Part shown: piece by piece, positions 23,139 through 32,380 of the stretch
Layout of the letters: the number at the start of each line of letters is the position of its first letter
How positions within the stretch are numbered: position 1 is the first letter of the stretch
From: Candidatus Angelobacter sp.
GTDB taxonomy: Bacteria; Acidobacteriota; Terriglobia; Terriglobales; Acidobacteriaceae
NCBI GenBank assembly: GCA_025462835.1
Contig: JAOAPH010000222.1
Coordinates: forward strand, 1-43,312
DNA length: 43,312 bases
Direction: 5' to 3'
Translations under genes and position numbers: made by a program
The notes under the pieces: model-generated
The model's input: the letters and a program-made list of their open reading frames with translations, nothing else
Databases searched by the model: none
What the model was told of the DNA's origin: nothing

Positions 23139-24086
23139 TTAACCCACCTTCTCCACTTCATTAAATCTCCCCATATCCACAGTCAGCAACTTCTGTTGCA
23201 TCCCGCTGAACACGTTCCCGAACTTCGCGTTCCACACCACTTCACTCGCTCTATACGACGACCGGCTATGCACCGTCTGCGAAAAAGTCTCATCGATCCC
23301 CTTCAGCAGGATCAGGAACTCCGCATTCGACGCCACTAGCTCCATCTCCGTCATCCCATTCAGCGGACTCGATTCATCGATCGGATGCACCACCGTCCAT
23401 GTCAGCGGGAAAAAGACTACTTTGCTGCGCTCCAGCCGCAGTGGATAGTAACGACGTATCGGCTTGCCATCCACCATCTCGAATCGCGTCAACAGCACCT
23501 CCGCTCCCACTTCGATCAACTGATTGTTGCGGCCATTGGTGATCCTGAATTGAAACGCCGTCTTATCGCGATACGGCGCGATCACCGCTGATTCGCTATA
23601 AACGATCTGCGCCGTCGGCCGTGAAAATCGCGCAAAGATCAGCCCGGTTGCCAAGGCAAACCCCAGCAATCCCACCAGCGACTCAATCGTCACCACGATG
23701 TTCGCCGCCAGGTTCGTCGGCACAATGTATCCATAACCGATCGTCGCGAACGTATGGACACTGAAGAAATACTCCTCCAGGAACCGTGCGCTCTGGTGCG
23801 TGGTCGTGTTCTCCAACGCGCCCTGGCCGCAAAGCATATACGCCACCGCGAACAGCCCATTCACAACGAGGTAAGCGACAGTGATCAGGGAGATGAACTT
23901 CGGCCATGACATCGTTAGCAGTGCGTGATAACTGCTGAGTGTGGTCCAGAACCCCAACCCTTCGCGCGCGACATTGAAACTTCCATCGCGGTTCAGCAAC
24001 CGGATCTCTTGCTGTTGCGAAATAACTGACCCAAATCCTAGGTCGCGTAGTTCTTCTGGCGAATACGCTGGGGACACAGTGCTCAT
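23139..24086 (-). CDS. Inward-rectifier potassium channel (KirBac)
   Basis: 315 residues, the usual KirBac length. Slide-helix region (LLTMSWPKF), M1 (ISLITVAYLVVNGLFAVAYM, about residues 65-85), pore helix (FFSVHTFATIG), selectivity filter TIGYGY, then M2 (IESLVGLLGFALATGLIFAR). The cytoplasmic Ig-like Kir domain follows (KTAFQFRITNGRNNQLIEVG, YYPLRLERSKVVFFPLTWTV, HPIDESSPL, FLILLKGIDETFSQTVHSRS). That last run is a strong family mark. It forms a homotetrameric K+ channel in the inner membrane and diverges from the giant MBG gene. Confidence 0.96.
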   Translation of the reverse strand: MSTVSPAYSPEELRDLGFGSVISQQQEIRLLNRDGSFNVAREGLGFWTTLSSYHALLTMSWPKFISLITVAYLVVNGLFAVAYMLCGQGALENTTTHQSARFLEEYFFSVHTFATIGYGYIVPTNLAANIVVTIESLVGLLGFALATGLIFARFSRPTAQIVYSESAVIAPYRDKTAFQFRITNGRNNQLIEVGAEVLLTRFEMVDGKPIRRYYPLRLERSKVVFFPLTWTVVHPIDESSPLNGMTEMELVASNAEFLILLKGIDETFSQTVHSRSSYRASEVVWNAKFGNVFSGMQQKLLTVDMGRFNEVEKVG

Positions 24087-24370
24087 CCTCTAATTCTCCT
24101 GTTCCTTCTCTGATCGCTGTTACAAGCGGATTAAGTGTATCCCGCTTAGACGGCATACAACCCCGCGGCGACTCCGATTTCCACAGAAGCAACCCTGTCG
24201 CACTTACGAACACCCAACTCCCACGTACGTCTCAGGAATCGGACAATCGTTCCTTTCCTCAGTGGGCCCCGGAATATCGCAACTCATTCAAGAATAAGCA
24301 ACGCACTCTCGCGAACCCTGGTCAGCATAGTTTGTCCTCGGATTGCATGTTCGTTGCTGAGGATGCCGGT

Positions 24371-27300
24371 ATGCAACTGCCCCCACGTTCTGTCACCACC
24401 CTCCTGTTGGTACTGTTCGGATTCACCTTCATTCTCAGCGCTACCCTTCCCACCGTGGAGATCGGCAAGTGGTCGCCGGGTCCGGATCTCGCCCGCCCGT
24501 TGACCAATGCGTCTGCCGTCGTGCTTTCTGATGGCAGTCTCTTCATCAGCGGCGGAAATAGCACCAATGGCCCGGTTGCCGCGGCACAGATCTTTTCCGG
24601 CGGCGCATTCGGTTCGGCGGGCTCCATGAGTGTGGCCCGCGCCGATCACGCCTCCGTCGTCCTCAATGACGGACGCGTCTTGGTCACAGGCGGCACCACC
24701 GCCAGCGGCGCCACGAATCAGGCCGAACTCTTCGATCCTGCGAATGGCTCATGGTCAGCCGCAGGAAATCTACTCGACGCACGCAGCGGACACACCGCAT
24801 CTCTTTTGCACGATGGCCGCGTACTCATCGCGGGCGGCGCCGGGTCAGGCGGCCCAATTTCAAGTCTGGAACTTTTCGATCCTGACACCAACAACTTCTC
24901 GGCCGCCGGCGCTCTCGCCTCCGCACGCTCTGACCATGCCGCGGTTGTTCTTTCCAACGGACACGTTCTCATCATCGGTGGATCAGACGGCTCGCAGGCC
25001 CTAGCCTCCACAGAGATCTTCAACCCCGGTGACGGCTCCGTTTCCGCCGGCGCCAATCTTTCCACTCCGCGCGCCAAAGCCAGCGCAACCACATTGCTTG
25101 ACGGGCGTATCGCCGTCATCGGCGGCAACAACGGTTCCGCAGACCTCAGTTCCGCCGAACTTTACAGCGGTGGCAGTTTCTCTTCCGTATCGGATCATCT
25201 AGCGCAAGCGCGCAGCGGACATCTGGCCATCTTGCTTCCCCACAACAATTCCGTTTTGATCGTCGGAGGAAGCGCAGCGGGCAATGATCTCGCCAGCGCC
25301 GAACTGTTCGCCCCCTGGTCCGGTTTCAACTCCACTGGCTCGCTCGCATCGCCGCGCAATGGCTCCGTCGGCGCCCCGCTCGATTCCGATGGCCTTCTCA
25401 TCGTCGCCGGAGGCAGCAATTCTTCAAGCACCGAACTTTACGGCTTTGCCACTTTAAAGACCGACGCCAACGACTATCCCGCCGGAACTCCTGTACACAT
25501 CACCGGCAAAGGCTGGCAGCCCGGCGAAACCGTTACCTTGTCGTTTCTCGAATCACCAAATCTTGATCAGCATCCTGCGATTCAAACGGTAGCGGACTCC
25601 AACGGCAACATCTCTGACAGCAGTTTTGCGCCCGACGACCACGATATCGACGTCCGCTTTTATCTCACAGCCACCGGAAGTGTCTCCACGGCGCAGACAA
25701 CGTTCACCGATTCCAAACCAAACGGAGTCACTCTGAATCCCACCAGCATCACCGTCTCGCCCGGCGGCACTGCCACCTATACAGTCACCGTCGCATTTAA
25801 CGGAAACAATACTCCCTGCACTTCACCCCTGAGTGTCACCTCGGGATTGCCAGCGGGTGCGACAGCATCATTTAGTCCCAGCTCGGTTTCGACGCCGGAT
25901 GGCAGCAGTCAAACCTCGACTCTAACCATAACTACAACAGCTGCGACGCCTAATGGCACCAACACGATCACAGTGCTCGCAGGAAATGGTGGTGGAACTT
26001 GTCAGACCGGTACCGCAACAGGAACCGGAACATTGATTGTCGGCGCACGCAAAGTCGCTTCAGTCAGTGTCGGAGCGCAGACCGGAACCCTGATTTTTAA
26101 TACCGCTGGCAGCGCCACCTACGCAGTCACCGTTACCCGAGGCGCCAGCGGCACATTTTCGGCGAACCTGACTCTAACCACCGCACTGCCAATCGGCGCA
26201 ACGGCATCATTCAGTCCCAGTTCTGTCTCCTTCGCAGCCAGCGACACTTCAAAAACCTCAACCTTGACTATCAGCACTACCGCGGCTACACCCGCTGGCT
26301 CCACAACTTTCACCGCGCAAGCGGCAAATCCAGCGATGCCCGGTGATTCCGCCACCGGCAACGGAACTCTACTTATCGGCAACGCTACCCAGACCATCAC
26401 CTTCGGCGCGCTCGCCAACAAGACATATGGCGATGCGCCCTTCACTGTCAGCGCAACCGGCGGCGCATCTGGGAATCCCGTCACTTTCAGCAGTACCACC
26501 GCACCTGTGTGCACAACATCAGGAACCAACGGTTCGACGGTCACTATTGTTTCTACCGGGACATGCACTATCAAAGCATCGCAAGCGGGCAACAGCAGTT
26601 ACAACGCGGCGACGGATGTGAATCAATCATTCACCATCGCCAAGGCGACGCTTACTATTACCGCGGACAACAAGTCTCGTAACTATGGCGACGCCAATCC
26701 CGCCTTTACCGTCTCCTATGGCGGTTTCGTCAACGGCGAAACATTGGCAACCAGCGGTGTAACCGGCACTCCAACTGCAACCACTACGGCAACACCATCG
26801 AGTTCGACTGCTGGCAGTCCCTACGCCATTACAGCGGCTATTGGAACGCTCGCTTCCGGGAATTACGCATTCAGCTTCGTCGCGGGACAATTAACCATCA
26901 ACAAGGCGGTCCTCACAGTCACTGCAACTGACGCCTCTCGCGGATACGGAGACGCCAATCCCGCTTTCACCGCTACCTACACCGGATTCAAGAACGGCGA
27001 AACCTTGGCCACCTCCGGAGTCTCAGGAACGCCCAGCACATCGAGTGCTGCTACGCCTGCCAGCTCTGTCGCTGGTAGCCCGTACCCGATCACAATAGCG
27101 ATCGGCTCTCTTGTCGCGGCAAATTACAGCTTCGTTTTTGTGAATGGAAATTTGACCATCAATAAGGCAGTACTAACAGTCACTGCAGCTGACGGCTCTC
27201 GCGGATACGGTGACCCCAATCCCGCTTTCACCGCCACCTATTCCGGCTTTAAAAACGGCGAAACCCTGGCCACCTCCGGCGTCACCGGCACACCCGGCAC

Positions 27301-30300
27301 ATCGAGTGCTGCTACACCCGCCAGTTCTGTCGCTGGCAGCCCATACCCGATCACCGTGGCCATTGGAAGCCTCGCGTCCGCAAATTACAGCTTCGTTTTT
27401 GCGAATGGAAAGTTGACCATCAATAAAGCGGTACTGACAGTCACTGCGACTGACATCAGTCGCGAATATGGCGACGCCAATCCCGCTAACACCGTAACCT
27501 ATGCCGGTTTCAAAAATGGCGAGACCCTGGCCACCTCCGGCGTAACCGGAACGCCCAGTACATCCACCACTGCGACCCCGGCTAGTTCCGTTGCCGGCAG
27601 CCCATACCCCATCACCGCGGCCATCGGCTCACTTCTCGCCGCAAACTACAGCTTCGTTTTTGTGAACGGAAATCTGACCATCATCAAAGCAGTACTGACG
27701 GTCACCGCGCCAGATATCAGTCGCGAATACGGCGATGCCAATCCCACCTTCACCGCCACCTATACCGGTTTCAAGAACGGCGAATCCTTAGGCACCTCCG
27801 GCGTGAGCGGAGCACCCAGTACATCCACCACGGCCACCCCGGCTAGTTCCGTTGCCGGTAGCCCATACCCGATCACCGCGGCCATCGGCTCTCTTGTCGC
27901 CGCAAATTACAGCTTCGTTTTTGTGAATGGAAGTTTGACGATCAATAAAGCCGTCCTGACGGTCACTGCAACTGACATCAGTCGCGAATACGGCGACGCC
28001 AATCCCGCTTTCACCGCCACCTATACCGGGTTTAAGAATGGCGAGACCCTGGCCACCTCCGGCGTCACCGGAACACCCAGTACATCCACCACTGCGACCC
28101 CGGCAAGTTTTGTCGCCGGCAGCCCATACGCGATCACCGCAGCCATTGGATCCCTCGCGTCTGCAAACTACAGCTTCGTTTTCGCGAACGGGAAATTAAC
28201 TATTACAGCTGCTCCGCTCAGCATCACACCCGCGAACGCCAACCGCGAGTACGGCGATCCTAATCCAGCTTTTACAGGCACCATTACTGGCATCAAGAAT
28301 TCTGACGCCATCACCGCCACATACGTTTCAGCAGCAACAGCGGCAAGTTCTGTTGCCGGCAGTCCCTATGAAATTACTGCAACCGTCAACGACCCTGACC
28401 ACAAGTTGTCCAACTACAATTTGACCTCGAACGTGGGACACCTGACTATCTCTGCCGCCCCACTCACCGTCACTCCCGCGAATGCCAGCCGTTTGTACGG
28501 CGCAGCCAATCCAGCGTTCACCGGCAATATCACCGGGATCAAGAATTCCGACAACATCACCGCCGCCTATGCGTCGACGGCAACATCGGGAAGTTCCGTT
28601 GCCGGCAGCCCATATGACATCACCGCTACGCTGGTCGATCTCGATCACAAATTGGCGAACTACCTCGTAACCAGCAATGTCGGCCACCTAACGATCAGCC
28701 CAGCTCCCTTGTCAGTCAAAGCCGACGACAAGAACCGGTTCTACGGCGCGGCCAATCCAGCCTTCACCGGCACAGTCACCGGCGTGGTCAACGGTGACGA
28801 CATCACAGCCACCTTCACCACCATTGCAGTCGCCAGCAGCAATATTGGAACTTATCCCATCACGCCAGCACTCGCCGATCCCAGCCACCGTCTCGGCAAC
28901 TACGACATCACCAGCACTGACGGAACTCTTGTGATCACCAAGGCTCCGCTTTCTGTGACCATCAATGACAAGACCCGCTTCTACGGCGCAGCCAATCCGC
29001 CATTCACTGGCACTGTCATTGGCATCGTCAATGGCGACAACATTACAGCCAGTTACTCCACGACCGCAGTGGCAAGCAGCAACATTGGAACCTATCCCAT
29101 CACGTCCACGCTCGCCGACCCAGATAATCGTTTAGGAAACTACGATGTCACCAGCACAAACGGTGTGCTGACCGTGAATAAAGCATCACTCTCGGTCAAA
29201 GCCGACGACAAGAACCGCTTCTACGGCGCGGCTAACCCAGCCTTCACCGGCACAGTCACCGGCGTGGTCAACGGTGACGACATCACTGCCACCTACTCCA
29301 CACTTGCGGTGATCGGGAGCAACATTGGAACGTATCCCATCACCCCGGCACTTGCCGATCCCGACCACCGCCTCGGCAATTACGACATCGTCAGCACCGA
29401 CGGCACGCTAGCCATCATCAAAGCCGCACTCACTGTTTCTGCCGACGACAAATCCCGAACCTATGGCGCAGTCAATCCTGCATTCACGGGCACACTTGCC
29501 GGCGTCGTCAACGGCGACAACATCACCGCCAGCTACTCGACTGCTGCCGTCACCGGAAGCAACATTGGCACGTATGCCATCACGCCAGCGCTCGCCGATC
29601 CCGACCACCGTCTCGGCAACTACGACCTCACCAGCACAAACGGTACGCTCACAATCGGAAAGGCTTCCCTCTCCGTCACTGCGGACAGCAAGTCGCGCGT
29701 CTACGGCTCTGCGAATCCGGCCCTCACTGGCACAATCACCGGCGTCGTGAATGGCGACAACATCACCGCCACTTACTCGACGACTGCGCTAGTCGGCAGC
29801 AACATTGGAACGTATCCGATCACGCCCACGCTCGCCGATCCCAATAACCGCCTCGGCAATTACGACCTCACCGTCACCGACGCCACTCTCATCATCACCA
29901 AGGCCTCGCTCTCCGTCCTGGCGGATTCCAAGTCCCGCAGCTACGGTGCCCTGAATCCAACCTTCACCGGTACACTCACCGGCGTCGTCAACAGTGACAA
30001 CATCACTGCCGCGTACAACAGCGCGGCCACACAGGCCAGCAATGTCGGCAGCTATCCCATCACTCCCACGTTGCTCGACCCCAACTCTCGACTCGGCAAC
30101 TATGCCGTAACCATCACCAATGGCAGTCTCACCATCAACCCGGCGTTGCTTTCAATCACCGCCGACAACAAATCGAAGATCTTCAACGGTGCGAATCCGA
30201 CTCTGACCGCAACCTATTCCGGATTCGTCCTCTCCCAGTCTTCTGCAGATCTCGCCGGAACGCTCTCCTGCGGCACGACTGCTCTCCTGAACAGCCTGGT

Positions 30301-30760
30301 CGGAGGCTATCCCATCTCTTGCTCCGGCCAGACCTCCACCAACTACGCCATCAGTTATGTTGCGGGCACCTTGCGGATCTTGTACTCCACACTCGCCTGC
30401 GGCGGATCCGCCGGACACACCATCCTTCAGCCCATCAATCCCGATGGCACCAGCGTCTTCAAGCAAGGCAGCACCACTCCCGCGAAATTCCGCGTCTGCG
30501 ATGCGAACGGCGTCTCCATCGGATCAGCCGGCGTGGTCTCCACCTTCAAGATCGTGAACATCCAATCGGGGACAGTCAGCCAAATCGTCAACGAAGATCC
30601 GCTCTCCACCACTCCGGACACCACCTTCCGTTGGGACCCGACCGCGCAGCAATGGATTTACAACGTAAGCAGCAAGAGCCTGAATCCAAATTCCACCTAT
30701 ACCTTCGCCATCACGCTGAACGATGGCTCAACGATCCCGTTCATGTACGGACTGAAGTAG
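24371..30760 (+). CDS. Giant secreted kelch/MBG-repeat protein with PxKF C-terminus
   Basis: 2129 residues from the ATG at 24371, chosen because GAGGA lies 8 bases upstream and a signal peptide (PPRSVTTLLLVLFGFTFILS) then starts at once. Order: about six kelch motifs (residues 35-365, pattern DGRVLVTGG ... AELFDP), an Ig-like region, a YDG-type Ig repeat, then MBG domains. These are six 87-residue copies (26645-28210), two of 82 (28211-28702), six of 80 (28703-30142) and one degenerate. It ends in a PxKF-type domain (FKQGSTTPAKFRVCD, FRWDPTAQQWIYNV). No sortase or membrane anchor is seen. Probably a surface or matrix adhesin. A strong terminator follows. Confidence 0.92.
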   Translation: MQLPPRSVTTLLLVLFGFTFILSATLPTVEIGKWSPGPDLARPLTNASAVVLSDGSLFISGGNSTNGPVAAAQIFSGGAFGSAGSMSVARADHASVVLNDGRVLVTGGTTASGATNQAELFDPANGSWSAAGNLLDARSGHTASLLHDGRVLIAGGAGSGGPISSLELFDPDTNNFSAAGALASARSDHAAVVLSNGHVLIIGGSDGSQALASTEIFNPGDGSVSAGANLSTPRAKASATTLLDGRIAVIGGNNGSADLSSAELYSGGSFSSVSDHLAQARSGHLAILLPHNNSVLIVGGSAAGNDLASAELFAPWSGFNSTGSLASPRNGSVGAPLDSDGLLIVAGGSNSSSTELYGFATLKTDANDYPAGTPVHITGKGWQPGETVTLSFLESPNLDQHPAIQTVADSNGNISDSSFAPDDHDIDVRFYLTATGSVSTAQTTFTDSKPNGVTLNPTSITVSPGGTATYTVTVAFNGNNTPCTSPLSVTSGLPAGATASFSPSSVSTPDGSSQTSTLTITTTAATPNGTNTITVLAGNGGGTCQTGTATGTGTLIVGARKVASVSVGAQTGTLIFNTAGSATYAVTVTRGASGTFSANLTLTTALPIGATASFSPSSVSFAASDTSKTSTLTISTTAATPAGSTTFTAQAANPAMPGDSATGNGTLLIGNATQTITFGALANKTYGDAPFTVSATGGASGNPVTFSSTTAPVCTTSGTNGSTVTIVSTGTCTIKASQAGNSSYNAATDVNQSFTIAKATLTITADNKSRNYGDANPAFTVSYGGFVNGETLATSGVTGTPTATTTATPSSSTAGSPYAITAAIGTLASGNYAFSFVAGQLTINKAVLTVTATDASRGYGDANPAFTATYTGFKNGETLATSGVSGTPSTSSAATPASSVAGSPYPITIAIGSLVAANYSFVFVNGNLTINKAVLTVTAADGSRGYGDPNPAFTATYSGFKNGETLATSGVTGTPGTSSAATPASSVAGSPYPITVAIGSLASANYSFVFANGKLTINKAVLTVTATDISREYGDANPANTVTYAGFKNGETLATSGVTGTPSTSTTATPASSVAGSPYPITAAIGSLLAANYSFVFVNGNLTIIKAVLTVTAPDISREYGDANPTFTATYTGFKNGESLGTSGVSGAPSTSTTATPASSVAGSPYPITAAIGSLVAANYSFVFVNGSLTINKAVLTVTATDISREYGDANPAFTATYTGFKNGETLATSGVTGTPSTSTTATPASFVAGSPYAITAAIGSLASANYSFVFANGKLTITAAPLSITPANANREYGDPNPAFTGTITGIKNSDAITATYVSAATAASSVAGSPYEITATVNDPDHKLSNYNLTSNVGHLTISAAPLTVTPANASRLYGAANPAFTGNITGIKNSDNITAAYASTATSGSSVAGSPYDITATLVDLDHKLANYLVTSNVGHLTISPAPLSVKADDKNRFYGAANPAFTGTVTGVVNGDDITATFTTIAVASSNIGTYPITPALADPSHRLGNYDITSTDGTLVITKAPLSVTINDKTRFYGAANPPFTGTVIGIVNGDNITASYSTTAVASSNIGTYPITSTLADPDNRLGNYDVTSTNGVLTVNKASLSVKADDKNRFYGAANPAFTGTVTGVVNGDDITATYSTLAVIGSNIGTYPITPALADPDHRLGNYDIVSTDGTLAIIKAALTVSADDKSRTYGAVNPAFTGTLAGVVNGDNITASYSTAAVTGSNIGTYAITPALADPDHRLGNYDLTSTNGTLTIGKASLSVTADSKSRVYGSANPALTGTITGVVNGDNITATYSTTALVGSNIGTYPITPTLADPNNRLGNYDLTVTDATLIITKASLSVLADSKSRSYGALNPTFTGTLTGVVNSDNITAAYNSAATQASNVGSYPITPTLLDPNSRLGNYAVTITNGSLTINPALLSITADNKSKIFNGANPTLTATYSGFVLSQSSADLAGTLSCGTTALLNSLVGGYPISCSGQTSTNYAISYVAGTLRILYSTLACGGSAGHTILQPINPDGTSVFKQGSTTPAKFRVCDANGVSIGSAGVVSTFKIVNIQSGTVSQIVNEDPLSTTPDTTFRWDPTAQQWIYNVSSKSLNPNSTYTFAITLNDGSTIPFMYGLK
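26645..28210 (+). repeat. Six tandem 261-bp repeats (MBG type A)
   Basis: Starts at 26645, 26906, 27167, 27428, 27689 and 27950, exactly 261 bp apart. Each encodes an 87-residue unit with YGDANPAFT, GETLATSGV and AGSPYPIT. Copies 2-6 are more alike than copy 1. Confidence 0.95.
28211..28702 (+). repeat. Two tandem 246-bp repeats (MBG type B)
   Basis: Starts at 28211 and 28457. Each encodes an 82-residue unit with NPAFTG, GIKNSD and TSNVGHLTIS. They bridge the type A and type C blocks and keep the AGSPY segment of type A. Confidence 0.93.
28703..30142 (+). repeat. Six tandem 240-bp repeats (MBG type C)
   Basis: Starts at 28703, 28943, 29183, 29423, 29663 and 29903, exactly 240 bp apart. Each encodes an 80-residue unit with YGAANPAFTGT, GVVNGDNITA, SNIGTYPIT and RLGNYD. 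Confidence 0.95.
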
Positions 30761-30782
30761 CCCCCGCAACTTCAGTTCAACA

Positions 30783-30820
30783 AAAATGCCCCGGCGCTTA
30801 AGCCGGGGCATTTTGCTTTT
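30783..30820 (+). terminator. Rho-independent terminator after the MBG gene
   Basis: A 13-base stem AAAATGCCCCGGC with its exact complement GCCGGGGCATTTT around a 6-base loop, followed by T-rich sequence, 23 bp after the stop codon. The A-rich 5' arm lets it also serve the leftward gene. Confidence 0.92.
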
Positions 30821-30847
30821 GACGACTGGCTACTAGCTACTGACTAC
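30821..30847. repeat. Heptamer array, TGACTAC type
   Basis: Units GGCTACT, AGCTACT, GACTACC lie between the terminator and the end of the small hypothetical gene at 30852. Confidence 0.7.
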
Positions 30848-30851
30848 CGCC

Positions 30852-31085
30852 TTACGGATTCTTCGGTTTCGGACGCGTGTAATTGTCCATCTCCGCCGTC
30901 CATTGCATAAACCGCGCCAACTCGAACCGTTCGCGCCACAGGAATCCCCAAAACGCGGTGAACCCGATCTTGTCCATCTTGAGCCCGGTGTAGGTCTCGA
31001 TCCGCCAACGCAGATACGGACTCCGCCACGGAGCCAGCCGATGTCCCCGCGTCGCATTCCACGCAAATCGAATGATGTTCCACAT
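30852..31085 (-). CDS. Small conserved hypothetical protein
   Basis: 77 residues, basic and aromatic-rich. It begins MWNIIRFAWNATRGHRLAPW and continues with WRIETYTGLKMDKI and FLWRERFELARFMQWTAEMD. It has no signal peptide and no clear membrane helix. The even spread of Trp, Arg and Phe and a clean ATG with few rare codons make it look like a real protein. Similar short proteins occur in acidobacteria as far as I recall, but I know no function. It converges with the MBG gene. Confidence 0.65.
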   Translation of the reverse strand: MWNIIRFAWNATRGHRLAPWRSPYLRWRIETYTGLKMDKIGFTAFWGFLWRERFELARFMQWTAEMDNYTRPKPKNP

Positions 31086-31229
31086 GTGTCACTTCGAGTA
31101 TATCGCCCTGCATTTGTAATTGGTGATTTGCAATTTCAAGTTTCAAAGCGCTTCTGCATTTAGAATGAATCAGCCTGCCGCTCTGATCCGCGTTCATCCG
31201 CGGAAATCCGCTGCCAGCTTTTGCCCTCA

Positions 31230-31577
31230 ATGCCTGACCGCGCCCAAGCCGAGCACCACTACTACGCCGCGCTCGACCTCTTCGCTGACGGACACCATTC
31301 CGAAGCCATCGCCGAGTACCAGCGCGCTATCGATCTCGACCCCACATTCACTGACGCGATGCACGGACTCTGCCGCGCCCACCAGGATCTCGACCAACTC
31401 GACCAGGCCATCACCGTCGCCAACCGCATCGCCGAACTCGACGCCAATGACATCCTCGCCCACACCAGCCTGTCTATCCTCTACCAGAAAAAAGGCATGG
31501 TCCCCGAAGCCGAATCCGAAGCGAATAAGGCGCGAATCCTCGGATGGAAAGAGCAATTGAAGAAGGGCAGCTCTTAG
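31230..31577 (+). CDS. Small TPR protein
   Basis: 115 residues from the ATG at 31230; an in-frame TTG at 31221 is an alternative. Three tetratricopeptide repeats fill it: AEHHYYAALDLFADGHHSEA, AIAEYQRAIDLDPTFTDAMH, QAITVANRIAELDANDILAH and a closing GMVPEAESEANKARILGW. No signal peptide, so probably cytosolic. The last two codons and the TAG stop (AGC TCT TAG) are the first unit of the long TAGCTCT heptamer array that follows. Confidence 0.82.
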   Translation: MPDRAQAEHHYYAALDLFADGHHSEAIAEYQRAIDLDPTFTDAMHGLCRAHQDLDQLDQAITVANRIAELDANDILAHTSLSILYQKKGMVPEAESEANKARILGWKEQLKKGSS

Positions 31578-31626
31578 CTCTTAGCTCTTAGCTCTTAGCT
31601 CTTAGCTCTTAGCCATCAGCTTTCAG
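31569..31626. repeat. Heptamer array, TAGCTCT type (longest perfect run)
   Basis: Six perfect units of AGCTCTT followed by AGCCATC and AGCTTTC. The first TAG is the stop codon of the TPR gene. TAG recurs every 7 bases, hitting all three frames within 21 bases. Confidence 0.92.
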
Positions 31627-31743
31627 ACCCGCCCTCCCTTCGCGAACCTCCGCGTCCTTTGCGGTTAAAGCTTTTGTTCTATCCGCGAAATCCGCGCTAA
31701 TCCGCGGTTAAGGCCTTTGCCTTTGCTCTTGCTTTTGCCTTCC

Positions 31744-31775
31744 CTGACTACTGCCTACTTGCTACTGACTACTGC
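31744..31775. repeat. Heptamer array, TGACTAC type, encoding a protein C-terminus
   Basis: Units TGACTAC, TGCCTAC, TTGCTAC, TGACTAC. On the minus strand it encodes the last residues SSQ and the TAG stop of the gene ending at 31762. Confidence 0.8.
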
Positions 31776-32139
31776 TTCTCTTCCCCAGCCGAAAATCCCG
31801 CTCCACCTCGCGCACCTCTTCCTCATACGCCCGCACGTTGTTCTGCATCATCTTGCACAATTCCACCACTGACCGTGCCGACTTATACCCCACTCTTCCC
31901 GACACCACCATTCCCAACACCGCTCCCAGCATCCGATGCAAACTGATCGCATCCTCCGGAAATTGCAGTCCCATCGCCGCCGCGTGGGAATTGAACCACT
32001 CATGATGGATCGCGCACCGCTCTGACCTCTCTATCCGCGCACTTTCACACCGCGCCCCACCGCTGCGGACATGAATGCAACGCTCCTCATCCGCCACCAC
32101 CGCCATCCTCATCGGGACATCCACAATCAACGCACTCAC
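31762..32139 (-). CDS. Conserved hypothetical protein with a Cys/His cluster
   Basis: 125 residues. Residues 21-46 carry RCIHVRSGGARCESARIERS then RCAIHHEWF, a C-x9-C-x9-C-x2-H spacing that resembles small zinc sites of the type CTARTKSGKPC ... CRMH. After a linker with FPEDAISLHRMLGAVLGMVV comes a helical, charged tail (CKMMQNNVRAYEEEVREVER). I recognise no named family. A DNA- or RNA-contacting zinc protein is possible. Its C-terminus lies inside a heptamer array. Confidence 0.65.
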   Translation of the reverse strand: MSALIVDVPMRMAVVADEERCIHVRSGGARCESARIERSERCAIHHEWFNSHAAAMGLQFPEDAISLHRMLGAVLGMVVSGRVGYKSARSVVELCKMMQNNVRAYEEEVREVERDFRLGKRSSSQ

Positions 32140-32154
32140 ACCGCACCTCTCTTG

Positions 32155-32193
32155 TTGTCATCCTGAGCGTAGCGAAGGACCCCTATCACTCTG
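32155..32193. repeat. 39-bp dispersed repeat, copy 2
   Basis: Second copy of the TTGTCATCCTGAGCG element found at 19520-19558, here 16 bp upstream of the hypothetical gene's start. Confidence 0.85.
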
Positions 32194-32330
32194 AAAAATG
32201 CCGGCATTAACTGACTACCCCTCTATCCATTGTCCTCTTTCCACACTACTGAAAGAGACAATCCACCCGACACTCAATCTCCCCACCGTTCAACCACTTA
32301 CGCCGATTTCCACGATTCCCCTCTCTTGAC

Positions 32331-32360
32331 AAAAAAAGCCCCGCACTCTGCGGGGCTTCT
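32331..32360 (-). terminator. Rho-independent terminator
   Basis: Read leftward: AAGCCCCGC, loop AGAGT, GCGGGGCTT, then a run of T (seven A on the plus strand at 32331-32337). It lies 21 bp past the stop of the coiled-coil protein gene. Confidence 0.9.
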
Positions 32361-32380
32361 CCGTGACACTATGTTTTAAC

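Noticed and set aside
30319-30801. 160-codon plus-strand frame overlapping the end of the MBG gene
   Set aside because: It is an out-of-frame shadow of the PxKF domain with a His/Arg-rich, low-information translation.
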